Origin: Natrinema soli
GTDB lineage: Archaea; Halobacteriota; Halobacteria; Halobacteriales; Natrialbaceae
DNA length: 15,591 nucleotides
Direction: 5' to 3'
Assembly (NCBI RefSeq): GCF_028618695.1
Contig: NZ_JAQIVI010000382.1
Span: forward strand, 1 to 15,591
In this document: one piece after another, positions 6,181-13,580 of the stretch
Layout of the letters: each line of letters begins with the position of its first letter
Numbering within the stretch: the stretch's first letter is position 1
Translations under genes and position numbers: made by a program
Notes under the pieces: model-generated
What the model saw: the letters and a program-made list of their open reading frames with translations, nothing else
The model's database searches: none
What the model was told of the DNA's origin: nothing

Positions 6181-6202
6181 TGTGCTAAACGCGCATAGCA
6201 CA
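6181..6202 (+). promoter_or_regulatory. Inverted repeat touching the MOSC start codon
   Basis: TGTGCTA-N8-TAGCACA, a perfect seven-base inverted repeat, ends one base before the ATG at 6204. It is placed where a repressor would block the transcription start, or where a 5' hairpin would form in a short leader. Confidence 0.45.
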
Positions 6203-6203
6203 C

Positions 6204-6695
6204 ATGACCGGGAGTGGCACTGTCGAACGGATTTTTATCACACCTGAAGCCAAAGCGGAGATGGAAGAACAGACCAGTGTTGAATCGGTCGCCGGGAAGG
6301 GGCTCCGAGGAGATTGCTATTTTAGCGAGATTGAAACGGGAACCTTCGTCGAGTGGGAACCAAATGAGGAACGCCACGACGGGTACGAACTCACGTTGAT
6401 CGAACAGGAGGCCGTCACAGCAATCGAACGCGAAGCGGGGATCGAACTCGCACCGGGAGAACATCGGCGGAACATCGAAACCCGCGATGTCGCACTCAAT
6501 CATCTCGTTGGACAACGATTCCGAGTCGGTGACGCCATCTGTCGAGGGGATCGACTGTGTGAACCGTGTAATAATCTTCAGCGCCTCACTCAGGACGGCG
6601 TATTGCAGGCACTCACTAATCGAGGAGGACTCCGAGCGGACATTCTCGAAAGTGGAATAATTCGTCCCGACGACAAAGTCGAACCGCTCGAATAA
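6204..6695 (+). CDS. MOSC-domain protein
   Basis: 163 residues, essentially one MOSC domain, the beta-rich fold of molybdenum-cofactor sulfurase C-termini and YiiM-type proteins. Visible family marks: VERIFITPEAKAEM at the start, VESVAGKGLRGDCYF (25-40) giving the Gly-rich loop, ELTLIEQEAV (62-71), the RNIETRDVALNHL segment (89-101), GQRFRVGDAICRG (103-115) and the conserved Cys in RLCEPC (Cys119, with Cys122), the residue thought to carry persulfide sulfur. Stand-alone members in bacteria and archaea are linked to molybdoenzyme or thiol-adduct chemistry; the substrate cannot be read from sequence. It stands alone, with its own start-proximal inverted repeat, and its 3' end is next to a decayed sulfur-amino-acid gene. 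Confidence 0.9.
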   Translation: MTGSGTVERIFITPEAKAEMEEQTSVESVAGKGLRGDCYFSEIETGTFVEWEPNEERHDGYELTLIEQEAVTAIEREAGIELAPGEHRRNIETRDVALNHLVGQRFRVGDAICRGDRLCEPCNNLQRLTQDGVLQALTNRGGLRADILESGIIRPDDKVEPLE

Positions 6696-6738
6696 TCTGC
6701 ACTCTTTCGATTGGAAACGGGAACTCGGGCCTACGGCG

Positions 6739-6978
6739 CGCCGACCGGAGGTCCTCGCAGAGGTCGTCAACGTCTTCGATGCCGACTGACGGCCGGACCA
6801 AGTTCTCGGGAATGTCCGCGGTGGCCGATCCGCGGCTGACCTCGTCGGGGATCATCAGCGACGGCACCTCAACGAGGCTCTCGACGCAGCCGAGGCTGGC
6901 CCCCGGAGTGAATACCTTGAGCCCTTCGACGAACGCCTCGATTTCGGTGAGCGAGCCGTCGAACTTGAAAGAAAGCAC
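6739..6978 (-). pseudogene. 3' remnant of a cystathionine gamma-synthase-like gene
   Basis: About 80 codons without a proper start match the C-terminal end of the PLP-dependent Cys/Met metabolism family: LSFKFDG, FVEGLKVFTPGASLG, VESLVEVPSLM, then ENLVRPSVGIEDVDDLCEDLR. In intact enzymes these read as MLSFEFDG, VFTLAESLGGVESL and LVRLSVGIED, forming the C-terminal domain of cystathionine gamma-synthase or gamma-lyase. Nothing upstream on the minus strand (beyond 6978) continues the homology in any frame, so the catalytic lysine domain is gone. The frame stays open into the MOSC 3' end, which is fortuitous. Confidence 0.8.
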
Positions 6979-7110
6979 CGTTCGACAGTCGTTTCGGTAC
7001 CGTCTTCGTCTGTATGCATCAAATCACGTCTCTGATTGGAGGAGTTTCAGCGCAGTCGTGGTGATGTGTCAGAGATGATCGTCAATCGTTTCCGTCACAT
7101 CGAGTGCGTC

Positions 7111-8031
7111 TCACCGACTTAGATCTGGCTTCGCGTCGAGTGGACTGGAATCGGCTCTCACTGACGCGTAGACGCGCTCGGCCCACTCCCGTGCGATCGG
7201 TGCATCCGTATCGACGAACACCTGCATTAGACCGGTGGTCTCGTCGTAGCCACCGATACCGACGCGGTCGTCTAACAGCGCGAGACCGTACGGCAGTTCA
7301 TCACGCGTCCGAAGGGCCAGGTGACCGCTATCGATCGCTTCTTGGGCGCGTTCGGGGTACGTCTCGAAGAGTTTCTCCACGATGTGAGGGAGGTAGACGA
7401 TCTCGGTGTCGGTTTCCTCGAACACTTGCTGGTGAAACTCACCGAGAATCAGCGGAGCCATGTGCGTTGTATTGAATCCTCGGAAGGTGTCGGATTCGCT
7501 GACAAGCGCGATGAATCGCTCGATCGGCTTGTAGGGATCGTCCGGTTCCGCGACGGTGATCGTTGCGTCCACGAACGGTTCGAGGACAAAGTCCCGGTGA
7601 TCCTCACAGATCGCATCCAGAAGCGGCGTCATTCTGTGTGCGGTCCGCACGTTCGCCTCGAACCGGAGGACCTCCTCGGCGATGACTGCGCCGCGCCAGG
7701 TCAACTGAAATCGGCCATCGACCTTCTCGACGAATCCCTGCTCGTCGACCCACTGCGTGTAGCGGTGACTCGTCGCCCGCGAGACGTCGAGGCACGCTTC
7801 GATTTCCCGGCGATCAAGCGGTTCCTCCAACAGTACTTCGAGGACCGGGCCGTGCCGGACGATATCGCCAAGCAGGTCCGTATCGACGCGATCGCCCGCA
7901 GCGTCCAGACGCTCGCCGAGATAGCGTCGGTTCCGTTCGTTTTCCAGGATAGCTTCCAGGACCGGCGAGCCAGGTGGCGGACGGCCATCGTCATCCAATC
8001 GGTCGTCTTGCTCAGGCCCCATGTTACTCAC
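7111..8031 (-). CDS. FilR1-family winged-helix transcription regulator
   Basis: 306 residues. After an acidic leader, residues about 60-118 form a winged helix (VLEVLLEEPLDRREIEACLD, SRATSHRYTQWVDEQGFVEK, then the wing GRFQLTWRGAVIAEEVL). Residues about 150-295 correspond to the FilR1 middle domain (PF08350, formerly DUF1724), first described in the methanogen regulator FilR1: RFIALVSESDTFRGFNTTHMAP, IVYLPHIVEKLFETYPE, LRTRDELPYGLALLDDRVGIGGYDE and a C-terminal VYASVR. This domain is thought to sense a ligand. It is divergent from the flavoenzyme operon with 140 bp between starts, and a large inverted repeat (8038-8068) lies just upstream of its own ATG, so it probably regulates both itself and that operon. 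Confidence 0.88.
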   Translation of the reverse strand: MSNMGPEQDDRLDDDGRPPPGSPVLEAILENERNRRYLGERLDAAGDRVDTDLLGDIVRHGPVLEVLLEEPLDRREIEACLDVSRATSHRYTQWVDEQGFVEKVDGRFQLTWRGAVIAEEVLRFEANVRTAHRMTPLLDAICEDHRDFVLEPFVDATITVAEPDDPYKPIERFIALVSESDTFRGFNTTHMAPLILGEFHQQVFEETDTEIVYLPHIVEKLFETYPERAQEAIDSGHLALRTRDELPYGLALLDDRVGIGGYDETTGLMQVFVDTDAPIAREWAERVYASVRADSSPLDAKPDLSR

Positions 8032-8037
8032 TCGCTA

Positions 8038-8068
8038 GATAGAGGCTGTCACTGATAGTAACTCTATC
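8038..8068. promoter_or_regulatory. Candidate operator GATAGAG-N17-CTCTATC
   Basis: A perfect seven-base inverted repeat with a 17-bp spacer lies 7-37 bp upstream of the regulator's ATG, in the divergent intergenic region. Arm centres are 24 bp apart, a little over two helical turns, which suits binding by a dimer or paired dimers on one face. It is the natural candidate for the FilR1-family protein's binding site. Confidence 0.5.
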
Positions 8069-8171
8069 CCGTACGCGCTCCGGAATTCGTCTCACTGTCT
8101 GAAACGGTACTCTTGACACCGAACCCTACTCGATGGGTGAGGCCAACACCCGCGCTGTCGTCCACTTCTGT

Positions 8172-9605
8172 ATGGCACAACAAGCACTCCCCGCCGAACA
8201 GCTTGAACAGTTCGAAGCAGAATTCCACGGTAACCTGATTCGTGTCGGTGACGCTGACTACGACAATGCGCGCTTGGTGTGGAATGGGATGATCGACAAG
8301 CGTCCGTCCCTGATTGCCCGATGTCGAGGCGTCACAGACATCATCAGCTCGGTGGGTTTCGCGCGCGAGAACGATCTTCCGGTCGCGGTACGTGGCGGTG
8401 GCCACAACGTCGCCGGAACCGCTGTCTGCGACGACGGACTCGTCATCGACCTCTCCGAGATGCGAAGTGTACGGGTAGACCCTGATGCACGGACGGCGTG
8501 GGTCCAGGCCGGTGCCACGTGGGCAGATGTGGACCACGAAACCCAGGCCTTCGGGCTGGCAACGCCTGGTGGGGCCGTCTCGGAGACGGGGGTCGCGGGA
8601 TTAACGCTCGGTGGAGGCATCGGTCATCTCCGCTGCAAGTACGGCTTGACCTGTGACAACCTCGTATCGATAGATCTGGTCACGGCAGATGGCGACTACC
8701 TGACCGCCAGCGCAGACGAGAACCCGGACCTCTTCTGGGGCCTTCGCGGTGGCGGCGGTAACTTCGGGGTAGTCACCGGCTTCGAGTTCGACCTCCACCC
8801 GGTCGGACCCGAGGTGGCGACCTGCCTCGTATTCTATTCGGGTGACCGGATGGTCGAGGTGTTGGAAGCCTACCACGACTACGTCGCGGATGCGCCCCCG
8901 GAAGTCAGCTTGCTCACCTTGTCAGGTGTGATTCCCGACGAGGACCTCTTCCCAACAGACGCGGTGCACGAATCCAAAATAGCAATTGCGGGCTGTTACG
9001 CGGGCTCGGTCGCGGACGGCGAACGCGCACTGGCCCCATTGAGAGAGATTACCGAACCGATCACCGACTTCAGCGGACCGATGCCGTACGTCGAGTTCCA
9101 GCAACTCTTCGACGAGGACTACCCCGACGGGATGCGCTACTACTGGAAGTCGCTGTACCTCGACGGCCTGTCGGAGTCCGCCATCGATCGAATCGCGTAC
9201 TGGACCGATGTAGCACCGTCACCGCTATCGACGGTCGACGTCTGGCAGTTGGGTGGCGCAATCGCCCAGGTTGGCGTCGAGGACAGTGCGTTCGCGGGGC
9301 GACACGCGCCCTTCCTGCTTGGCGTCGAAGCGAACTGGGAACGCCCGGAGGACGACGACGACAACGTCGAGTGGGTGCGCGACTGTCTCGACGACATGCG
9401 CCAGTTCTCGGACGGCTCGGTGTACCTGAACTTCCCGGGATTCCTCGAAGAGGGCGACGACATGATGCGGTCCACGTTCGGACCGACGTACGATCGGTTG
9501 GTCGCGCTCAAGGACGAGTACGACCCGACGAACCTGTTCAGCCTCAATCAGAACATCACGCCGTCCGAAACCGCTCAAGCCGACGGCGGGGAATGCCATG
9601 AATGA
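8172..9605 (+). CDS. Berberine-bridge-type FAD-linked oxidase
   Basis: 477 residues from ATG 8172 (MAQQALPAEQLEQFEAEF); a GTG/ATG-type start at 8133 would add 13 unconserved-looking residues. The N-terminal half is a PCMH/FAD_binding_4 domain: LPVAVRGGGHNVAG with His78, the usual 8-alpha covalent FAD attachment site, then AWVQAGATWADVD, GGAVSETGVAGLTLGGGIG and RCKYGLTCDNL, and WGLRGGGGNFGVVT. The C-terminal end has the BBE signature (SVYLNFPGF...YDRLVALKDEYDPTNLFSLNQNI). The Cys that gives the second flavin bond in plant enzymes is not found at the expected position, so attachment is probably single. These enzymes oxidise alcohols, sugars or amine-containing compounds with O2; the substrate is unknown. 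It overlaps the next gene by eight bases and is controlled from a divergent promoter shared with a FilR1-family regulator. Confidence 0.93.
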   Translation: MAQQALPAEQLEQFEAEFHGNLIRVGDADYDNARLVWNGMIDKRPSLIARCRGVTDIISSVGFARENDLPVAVRGGGHNVAGTAVCDDGLVIDLSEMRSVRVDPDARTAWVQAGATWADVDHETQAFGLATPGGAVSETGVAGLTLGGGIGHLRCKYGLTCDNLVSIDLVTADGDYLTASADENPDLFWGLRGGGGNFGVVTGFEFDLHPVGPEVATCLVFYSGDRMVEVLEAYHDYVADAPPEVSLLTLSGVIPDEDLFPTDAVHESKIAIAGCYAGSVADGERALAPLREITEPITDFSGPMPYVEFQQLFDEDYPDGMRYYWKSLYLDGLSESAIDRIAYWTDVAPSPLSTVDVWQLGGAIAQVGVEDSAFAGRHAPFLLGVEANWERPEDDDDNVEWVRDCLDDMRQFSDGSVYLNFPGFLEEGDDMMRSTFGPTYDRLVALKDEYDPTNLFSLNQNITPSETAQADGGECHE

Positions 9606-9840
9606 TCGGAACACCGGATGGACGGCAGTCTGGCAGGTATCGACAGGCTGGATCGTGCTGATGAGTCTACTAACGGCGTCGCTGAGCGTCCTGTTGGTCG
9701 CTCCCGTATTCGGTGAGTCCGAGCAGGCTGCTGCCACGGTTGGTCTCGTTCTGGCGGAGGCACTGGTGCTGTACGTCGGATACGGGGCGCTGGCGCGGAT
9801 TGTGAGCCCGGCCGCCCGTGAAATCCTCGTGAGCACTTGA
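9598..9840 (+). CDS. Small two-TM protein paired with TauE/SafE permease
   Basis: 80 residues with two hydrophobic helices (about 17-39 and 45-68; first WIVLMSLLTASLSVLLVAPVF) separated by a short acidic loop (GESEQ). Its ATG lies inside the end of the flavoenzyme gene and its stop overlaps the permease start (TTGA), so the three genes are translated as a coupled unit. Haloarchaeal sulfite-exporter-like permeases are often accompanied by a similar small membrane protein, to my recollection annotated DUF7512; a role as a permease partner or stabiliser is inferred. No catalytic motif is seen. Confidence 0.8.
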   Translation: MNDRNTGWTAVWQVSTGWIVLMSLLTASLSVLLVAPVFGESEQAAATVGLVLAEALVLYVGYGALARIVSPAAREILVST

Positions 9841-10823
9841 CCGTGGAGCTCCTTGGCCTCGGTATCTCGATAATCGGTCTCTTCGTCGGATTCGGCCTAC
9901 TCATCGGCATTCTCTTCGGCTTCTTCGGGATGGGCGGGTCGTTCCTCGTGACGCCAGCGCTGCTGATGGTCGGATATCCGGCGCCGGTGGCCGTCGGGAG
10001 CGGACTCGCGTTCGTCTTCGGCACTAGTGTCATCGGTGCGCTCAGACACCGCGATCACGGCCAGATCAGCTACACACTGGCGGCGGTGATGAGTCTCGGA
10101 ATGACGTTCGGTATCGAGGTCGGCACTCGGATCGTGTTCTTGCTTGCGGATCTCGGCAGCGCTGATTTCGTCATTAGCGTGGTGTACGTCGGACTTCTTG
10201 GTGCCGTCGGCCTCTCTGTCCTCCGAGATGCCCGCACTGACGGTACAGATGCGAGAACGGGCCGAGTCGCTACCAAGGTTCAGGCCATCACGCTCCCACC
10301 GATGGTGTCGCTACCTGGCGGTGCGACCGTCTCGGTGTGGGTTATCCTTGTCGTTGGGTCGGGCATCGGCATTCTCTCCGGATGTCTCGGCGTCGGTGGG
10401 GGATTCCTTCTGCTCCCCGTCATGGTCTACGGGTTCGGCATTCCCGCTGCAATCGCTGCTGGGACCAGCATCCTCCAGATCTCGGTTTCCGGTGCGTTCG
10501 GGACGTTCGTCTACGCCCAGTCGAACGCCGTCAATATTCCCGTTGTCGTCGCGTTACTCGGCGGGAGCGCGCTCGGTGCTCGCATCGGGGCGAGTGCGAC
10601 GCGGCTAGTAAACGAGGCTGACAGCAAGGGATACTTCGCAGTGATGCTGCTCTCGGGGGGTGTCGCCATCGCAGGGAAGCAGGTGAGTGTTGTGTACGGC
10701 GTTGAGATGCTTGAAACCGTGAGTACAGTCCTCATCTTTGGAACCGCGGTTTTGGTCAGTGGTGCGATCGTCCGCACGTTGATTGCTGCGCTCAGGAAAA
10801 TCGAGAGCGTGGGTCGCCCCTGA
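9837..10823 (+). CDS. TauE/SafE (TSUP) family anion permease
   Basis: 328 residues, eight or so membrane helices in two homologous halves, each with the family's Gly-rich motif: FGFFGMGGSFLVTPALL (27-43) and SGCLGVGGGFLLLPVMV (181-197). Helix ends show AVGSGLAFVFGTSVIGALRH and AAGTSILQISVSGAFGTF, typical of the sulfite/sulfonate exporter family. A hydrophilic loop (about 130-158) joins the halves. The TTG at 9837, overlapping the preceding stop as TTGA, gives MTVELLG, matching the start of related haloarchaeal permeases; GTG 9843 is an alternative. Family members move sulfite, sulfonates, sulfoacetate or other small organic anions. Here it probably exports or imports a substrate or product of the coupled flavoenzyme. 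It is the last gene of the operon. Confidence 0.92.
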   Translation: MTVELLGLGISIIGLFVGFGLLIGILFGFFGMGGSFLVTPALLMVGYPAPVAVGSGLAFVFGTSVIGALRHRDHGQISYTLAAVMSLGMTFGIEVGTRIVFLLADLGSADFVISVVYVGLLGAVGLSVLRDARTDGTDARTGRVATKVQAITLPPMVSLPGGATVSVWVILVVGSGIGILSGCLGVGGGFLLLPVMVYGFGIPAAIAAGTSILQISVSGAFGTFVYAQSNAVNIPVVVALLGGSALGARIGASATRLVNEADSKGYFAVMLLSGGVAIAGKQVSVVYGVEMLETVSTVLIFGTAVLVSGAIVRTLIAALRKIESVGRP

Positions 10824-10902
10824 CCCACCACCTACCGGTAAGGGTCGGCGGGAGTGGCCGAAATCCGAACAGTCGACTATCCTCCGGGCCTCGTGGTTTC
10901 TC

Positions 10903-11040
10903 TCAATCCGTTTCGGCAGTAGCTGCTGTGATTTGTTCGAACGGATCCGGGGTTCCCTCCGTCATTTTGTACACGGTAACAGCTAACGTGATCCGCAACG
11001 TAGCAAATAGTAGCGCCTGCTCCGCCGTCTCGGCACTCAC
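10903..11040 (-). CDS. Possible 45-residue protein or gene remnant
   Basis: GTG 11040 opens a 45-codon frame beginning VSAETAEQALLFATLRITLA and ending EQITAATAETD. It looks protein-like in composition (a short hydrophobic helix followed by an acidic tail), but no start signal is convincing and the frame continues upstream to a stop near 11080. It lies in the 357-bp gap between the permease and the 105-residue gene, next to a histidine-kinase scrap, and may itself be the tail of a lost gene. Confidence 0.25.
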   Translation of the reverse strand: MSAETAEQALLFATLRITLAVTVYKMTEGTPDPFEQITAATAETD

Positions 11041-11079
11041 GGCCGTTCTGTTGTGCTGGGCGCAGCGACGAGAGTGATC

Positions 11080-11180
11080 CTATGACAGCACCTCGCCGCT
11101 GTACTCGATCGCGTTCGACACCAGATTCCGAACGACCTGGCGCAACTGGGCCGCGTCGCCCTCGACGCGGGGTACCGAGA
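11080..11180 (-). pseudogene. Histidine-kinase ATPase-domain scrap
   Basis: Thirty-odd codons read LSVPRVEGDAAQLRQVVRNL followed by VSNAIEYSGEVLS and a TAG. This is the N-box region of a histidine-kinase HATPase domain (family: VEGDxxQLRQVxxNLVSNAIEYSG). Neither the rest of the ATPase domain nor the phosphoacceptor helix is present. It is in the same frame as, and begins directly after the TAA stop of, the 105-residue gene, which marks an old rearrangement junction. Confidence 0.7.
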
Positions 11181-11181
11181 G

Positions 11182-11499
11182 TTACTCGTCGAGGTCAAGC
11201 CACGACCGGACCCGTTCGATGACGGCCGCGGCGATGGCGTCACCGATGCGATCGGGCGACTCCGAGAGGTCCCACACGTGGTCACCGCCGCGAGAGACCG
11301 TCACCCAGTCGACGTAGTCGTGACGGTCTAACTCGAGCAGGAGGTCCTCGAGGACCGTCTCGTCGAGCCGGCAGCCGAGCGCGGTCTCGATCGAGTCGGT
11401 CAACTGGGTCGTCGTCGCGAGCACGCGATCCTCAGGTCCGGTATTCGCGATCGCGGGCGCGGCGGGCGGTGTCGACGGGGATGGCGGCCGATCGGTCAT
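11182..11499 (-). CDS. Conserved-looking 105-residue protein, function unknown
   Basis: A Pro-rich start (MTDRPPSPSTPPAAPA) is followed by a compact region (about 24-105) with predicted helices and a hairpin: DRVLATTTQLTDSIETALGC, RLDETVLEDLLLELDRHDYV, DWVTVSRGGDHVWDLSESPD, RIGDAIAAAVIERVRSWLDL. The helix-helix-strand-turn-strand pattern with WVTVSRGGDHVWDL looks like a winged helix in which the wing carries the strand pair, so a DNA- or protein-binding role is possible, but no named family is recognised. A TATA-like ATTAATA at 11528-11534 is 29-35 bp before the ATG, supporting a leaderless start. Downstream a histidine-kinase scrap follows its stop in frame. Confidence 0.75.
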   Translation of the reverse strand: MTDRPPSPSTPPAAPAIANTGPEDRVLATTTQLTDSIETALGCRLDETVLEDLLLELDRHDYVDWVTVSRGGDHVWDLSESPDRIGDAIAAAVIERVRSWLDLDE

Positions 11500-11510
11500 T
11501 CTCGGCCACT

Positions 11511-11549
11511 GGTTGTGGTGGTGGTAGTATTAATGCTGGTGGTAGTCGC
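11511..11549 (-). promoter_or_regulatory. TATA box flanked by GGTGGTAGT repeats
   Basis: On the plus strand GGTGGTAGT occurs on both sides (11520-11528 and 11539-11547) of ATTAAT, which on the minus strand forms the TATA element of the 105-residue gene. The purine/pyrimidine-skewed direct repeats may be regulatory or simple low-complexity sequence. Confidence 0.35.
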
Positions 11550-11838
11550 GCGCGGCTGACACTGAGTCGGATGCGGAGCGGTTTCTTACCGTCCGGATCC
11601 GGATTATCGCGACGTTCGACCGCTCACTCGACGGTTGCGAGCCTGCAGCCGCCACCTCGATGTCGATCCCCTCGTCGCCGAGATCCTCGTCGCCTCCGGC
11701 GCGTTCGGTGCGCGCTCGGCGTAGTAGACGGCCCCGTCGTCGCAACTCTTGTCCGCCTGCGTCGCTCACCCGTCCGGAATTTCGATTGCGAAACGGGCGA
11801 CCGACGTCGACGCTGCTCGTCCGCTCGCCTCGAGGGAA
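11550..11838. other. Gene-free stretch before the MaoC gene end
   Basis: About 290 bp GC-rich, with several short open frames but no recognisable protein in any frame. One minus-strand frame reads CDDGAVYYAERAPNAPEA (about 11720), which looks like an old coding fragment but could not be assigned. A perfect 12-bp palindrome TCCGGATCCGGA is at 11592-11603. Confidence 0.4.
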
Positions 11839-12495
11839 CTAGTCCTCGTCGGTCAGTTCGTTGATGGTAACGACGGCTTCGCCGTCGATGACCGTCTCGT
11901 CGTCCTCGCCGACGACCCTGGTGTGCAGCCGGTAGCGATCGCCGCCGAGATCCTCGACGATCTCGCACTCGGCGGTGACCGTCTCGCCGATTCGGACCGG
12001 CCTCGCGAACTCGAGGTCCTGCGAAAGGTAGACGGTCATCCCGGGTAGGCGGGCCAGCGCGGCGCTGATGGTGCCGGCCACGAGCGTCCCGTGGGCGATC
12101 CGGCCACCGAACTGGGTGTCTTCGGCGAACTCGGGCTCGAGGTGGAGCCGGTTCGTATCACCGGAGACCCGTGCGAACGCGGTGACGTCCGCGTCCGCGA
12201 TCGGCTTGCGAAAGCGGACGTAGTCGCCGACGCCGAGGGAGTCGTAGTCGTCGGTCGATCGTTCCGTGACCCAGCTCTCGTCGTCGAACGCGACCTCGAC
12301 GGCCGGCGTCGGCGTCGTCGTGTCCGCGTTCGGCCGGGCGGAGGCCGCCTCGTCGGAGCCCGTGAATCCCATCGCCGCGAGGAAGGCGGTGTTGGCCTCG
12401 ACGTAGCTGTTGAAGACGTGTCTCGAGATACTGGTCCAGTGCTCAGTCGCCGGAGCGGAGTCGACGCTGTCGGTGTCCGTACAGTGGCTACTCAT
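11839..12495 (-). CDS. MaoC-type (R)-enoyl-CoA hydratase with N-terminal extension
   Basis: 218 residues from ATG 12495 (MSSHCTDTDS). Residues 85-215 form a MaoC hot-dog hydratase: the pair Asp113 and His118 in ARVSGDTNRLHLEPEFA, GGRIAHGTLVAG (130-141), then MTVYLSQDLEFARPVRIGET. This is the catalytic arrangement of PhaJ-type (R)-specific enoyl-CoA hydratases, which feed beta-oxidation intermediates into polyhydroxyalkanoate synthesis. Residues 20-46 (WTSISRHVFNSYVEANTAF) form an amphipathic helix that is not part of the hot-dog fold and recalls PHA-granule-associated proteins; about 40 acidic, Thr/Pro-rich residues link it to the enzyme. In-frame starts further upstream (12522, 12588) are less likely. 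No PHA synthase is in view. A role in fatty-acid degradation or another acyl-CoA pathway is possible. Confidence 0.88.
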   Translation of the reverse strand: MSSHCTDTDSVDSAPATEHWTSISRHVFNSYVEANTAFLAAMGFTGSDEAASARPNADTTTPTPAVEVAFDDESWVTERSTDDYDSLGVGDYVRFRKPIADADVTAFARVSGDTNRLHLEPEFAEDTQFGGRIAHGTLVAGTISAALARLPGMTVYLSQDLEFARPVRIGETVTAECEIVEDLGGDRYRLHTRVVGEDDETVIDGEAVVTINELTDED

Positions 12496-12729
12496 TGATC
12501 TAGTTCTGGGTTGGAGTGTCATTCGAGTGACCTTCCAATGCCGTACGTGCGTACCACGGTCGCTGCCTTCCGGGTATCGCCAAATCATGTTGGGCTGCCA
12601 ACCGTGACTCTCGTGAGTGTTGACGAGTGGCTCCGGGCAGCGATCGGTGTCGACTGCGACTGACGGTATCCCTGTGCGAGCGATTCACCGAAGCGGTCCA
12701 GCGAATCGGTTTCGATAGGGAGTAGCCGC

Positions 12730-13557
12730 CTACGCAGCGGGGAGTTCTTCGAGAAAGTCGGTCGCCGCCGCGTTGAACGCTCGCGGCCGGTCCTGATTGA
12801 CTAGGTGTCCCGACTCCGCGAGTTCGAGTTGAGCACCGTCGGCGACCGCTGAGGCGATCTGTCGCCCCTGTCGCTTGACCAGCGGGGCCTCCTGCTCGCC
12901 GTGGACGACGAGCGTCGGCGTTTCGATGTCCGATAGCTCGGGCGGATCGTACCGGTAGAGCGCGTCGAAGATCTTCCGAAACTCGGCCGACGGGATGTCG
13001 CCGACGGCGTCGATCGCGTCGGCCCTGATGTCGGGATCGACCGACAGCCACCGTTCACCGGTCGTCGCCTGTATCGAATACAGCATCGAACGGAAGGTCC
13101 CCGCCGACCCCGAGACCGACAGCGACGTGGCCAGCGCGGGTATCGGCGACCAGAACGACTTCACTCCCGACGGCAGTTCCACGGGGGGCATCGATCGCAC
13201 TGCCCCGCCCAGAATCGCGCCCGCCGCGTCGTCAGAATGGCGATCCAGATACTCCTGAACGACCATCGACCCCAGCGAGAGCCCGCAGAGGATCGGCCGC
13301 TCGATCTCGAGTCGCGAGAGCAGCGCCTCGAGGTCGTCGGTGAAGAGCCCGATCGAGTACTGATCGGGCTCCGTCACGCCGGTGTTGCCGTGGCCCCGCA
13401 CGTCGAGCGTGACGACCCGATAGTCGTCCGAAAAGTGTTCGATCTGTGGCTCCCAGGCCGTCCCGTCCATCCAGCCGCCGTGGACGAGCACCAGCGGCGG
13501 CCCGTCACCGGTCGTCTCGTACCAGATGGTCCCGTCGTCGAGCTCGAGTTCTGCCAT
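12730..13557 (-). CDS. Alpha/beta hydrolase
   Basis: 275 residues. The fold marks appear in order: WYETTGDGPPLVLVHGGWMD (12-31) with the HGG oxyanion loop, VVTLDVRGHGNTG (48-60), the nucleophile elbow CGLSLGSM with Ser94, a helical cap (about 125-200), TPTLVVHGEQEAPLV (214-227) where Glu221 or Glu223 would be the acid in place of the commoner Asp, and His251 in ESGHLVNQDRP. The triad is therefore complete apart from the Glu substitution. The substrate cannot be deduced; related enzymes include enol-lactone hydrolases, esterases and haloperoxidase-like proteins. It is preceded by a palindrome and TATA box, and followed at 234 bp by the MaoC gene on the same strand, possibly a shared acyl metabolism role. 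Confidence 0.92.
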   Translation of the reverse strand: MAELELDDGTIWYETTGDGPPLVLVHGGWMDGTAWEPQIEHFSDDYRVVTLDVRGHGNTGVTEPDQYSIGLFTDDLEALLSRLEIERPILCGLSLGSMVVQEYLDRHSDDAAGAILGGAVRSMPPVELPSGVKSFWSPIPALATSLSVSGSAGTFRSMLYSIQATTGERWLSVDPDIRADAIDAVGDIPSAEFRKIFDALYRYDPPELSDIETPTLVVHGEQEAPLVKRQGRQIASAVADGAQLELAESGHLVNQDRPRAFNAAATDFLEELPAA

Positions 13558-13580
13558 ACCCTGTCTGGGGCCCGCTCGCT

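Noticed and set aside
12500..13051. 183-codon minus-strand frame
   Set aside because: Arg-rich shadow of the alpha/beta hydrolase gene in another frame.
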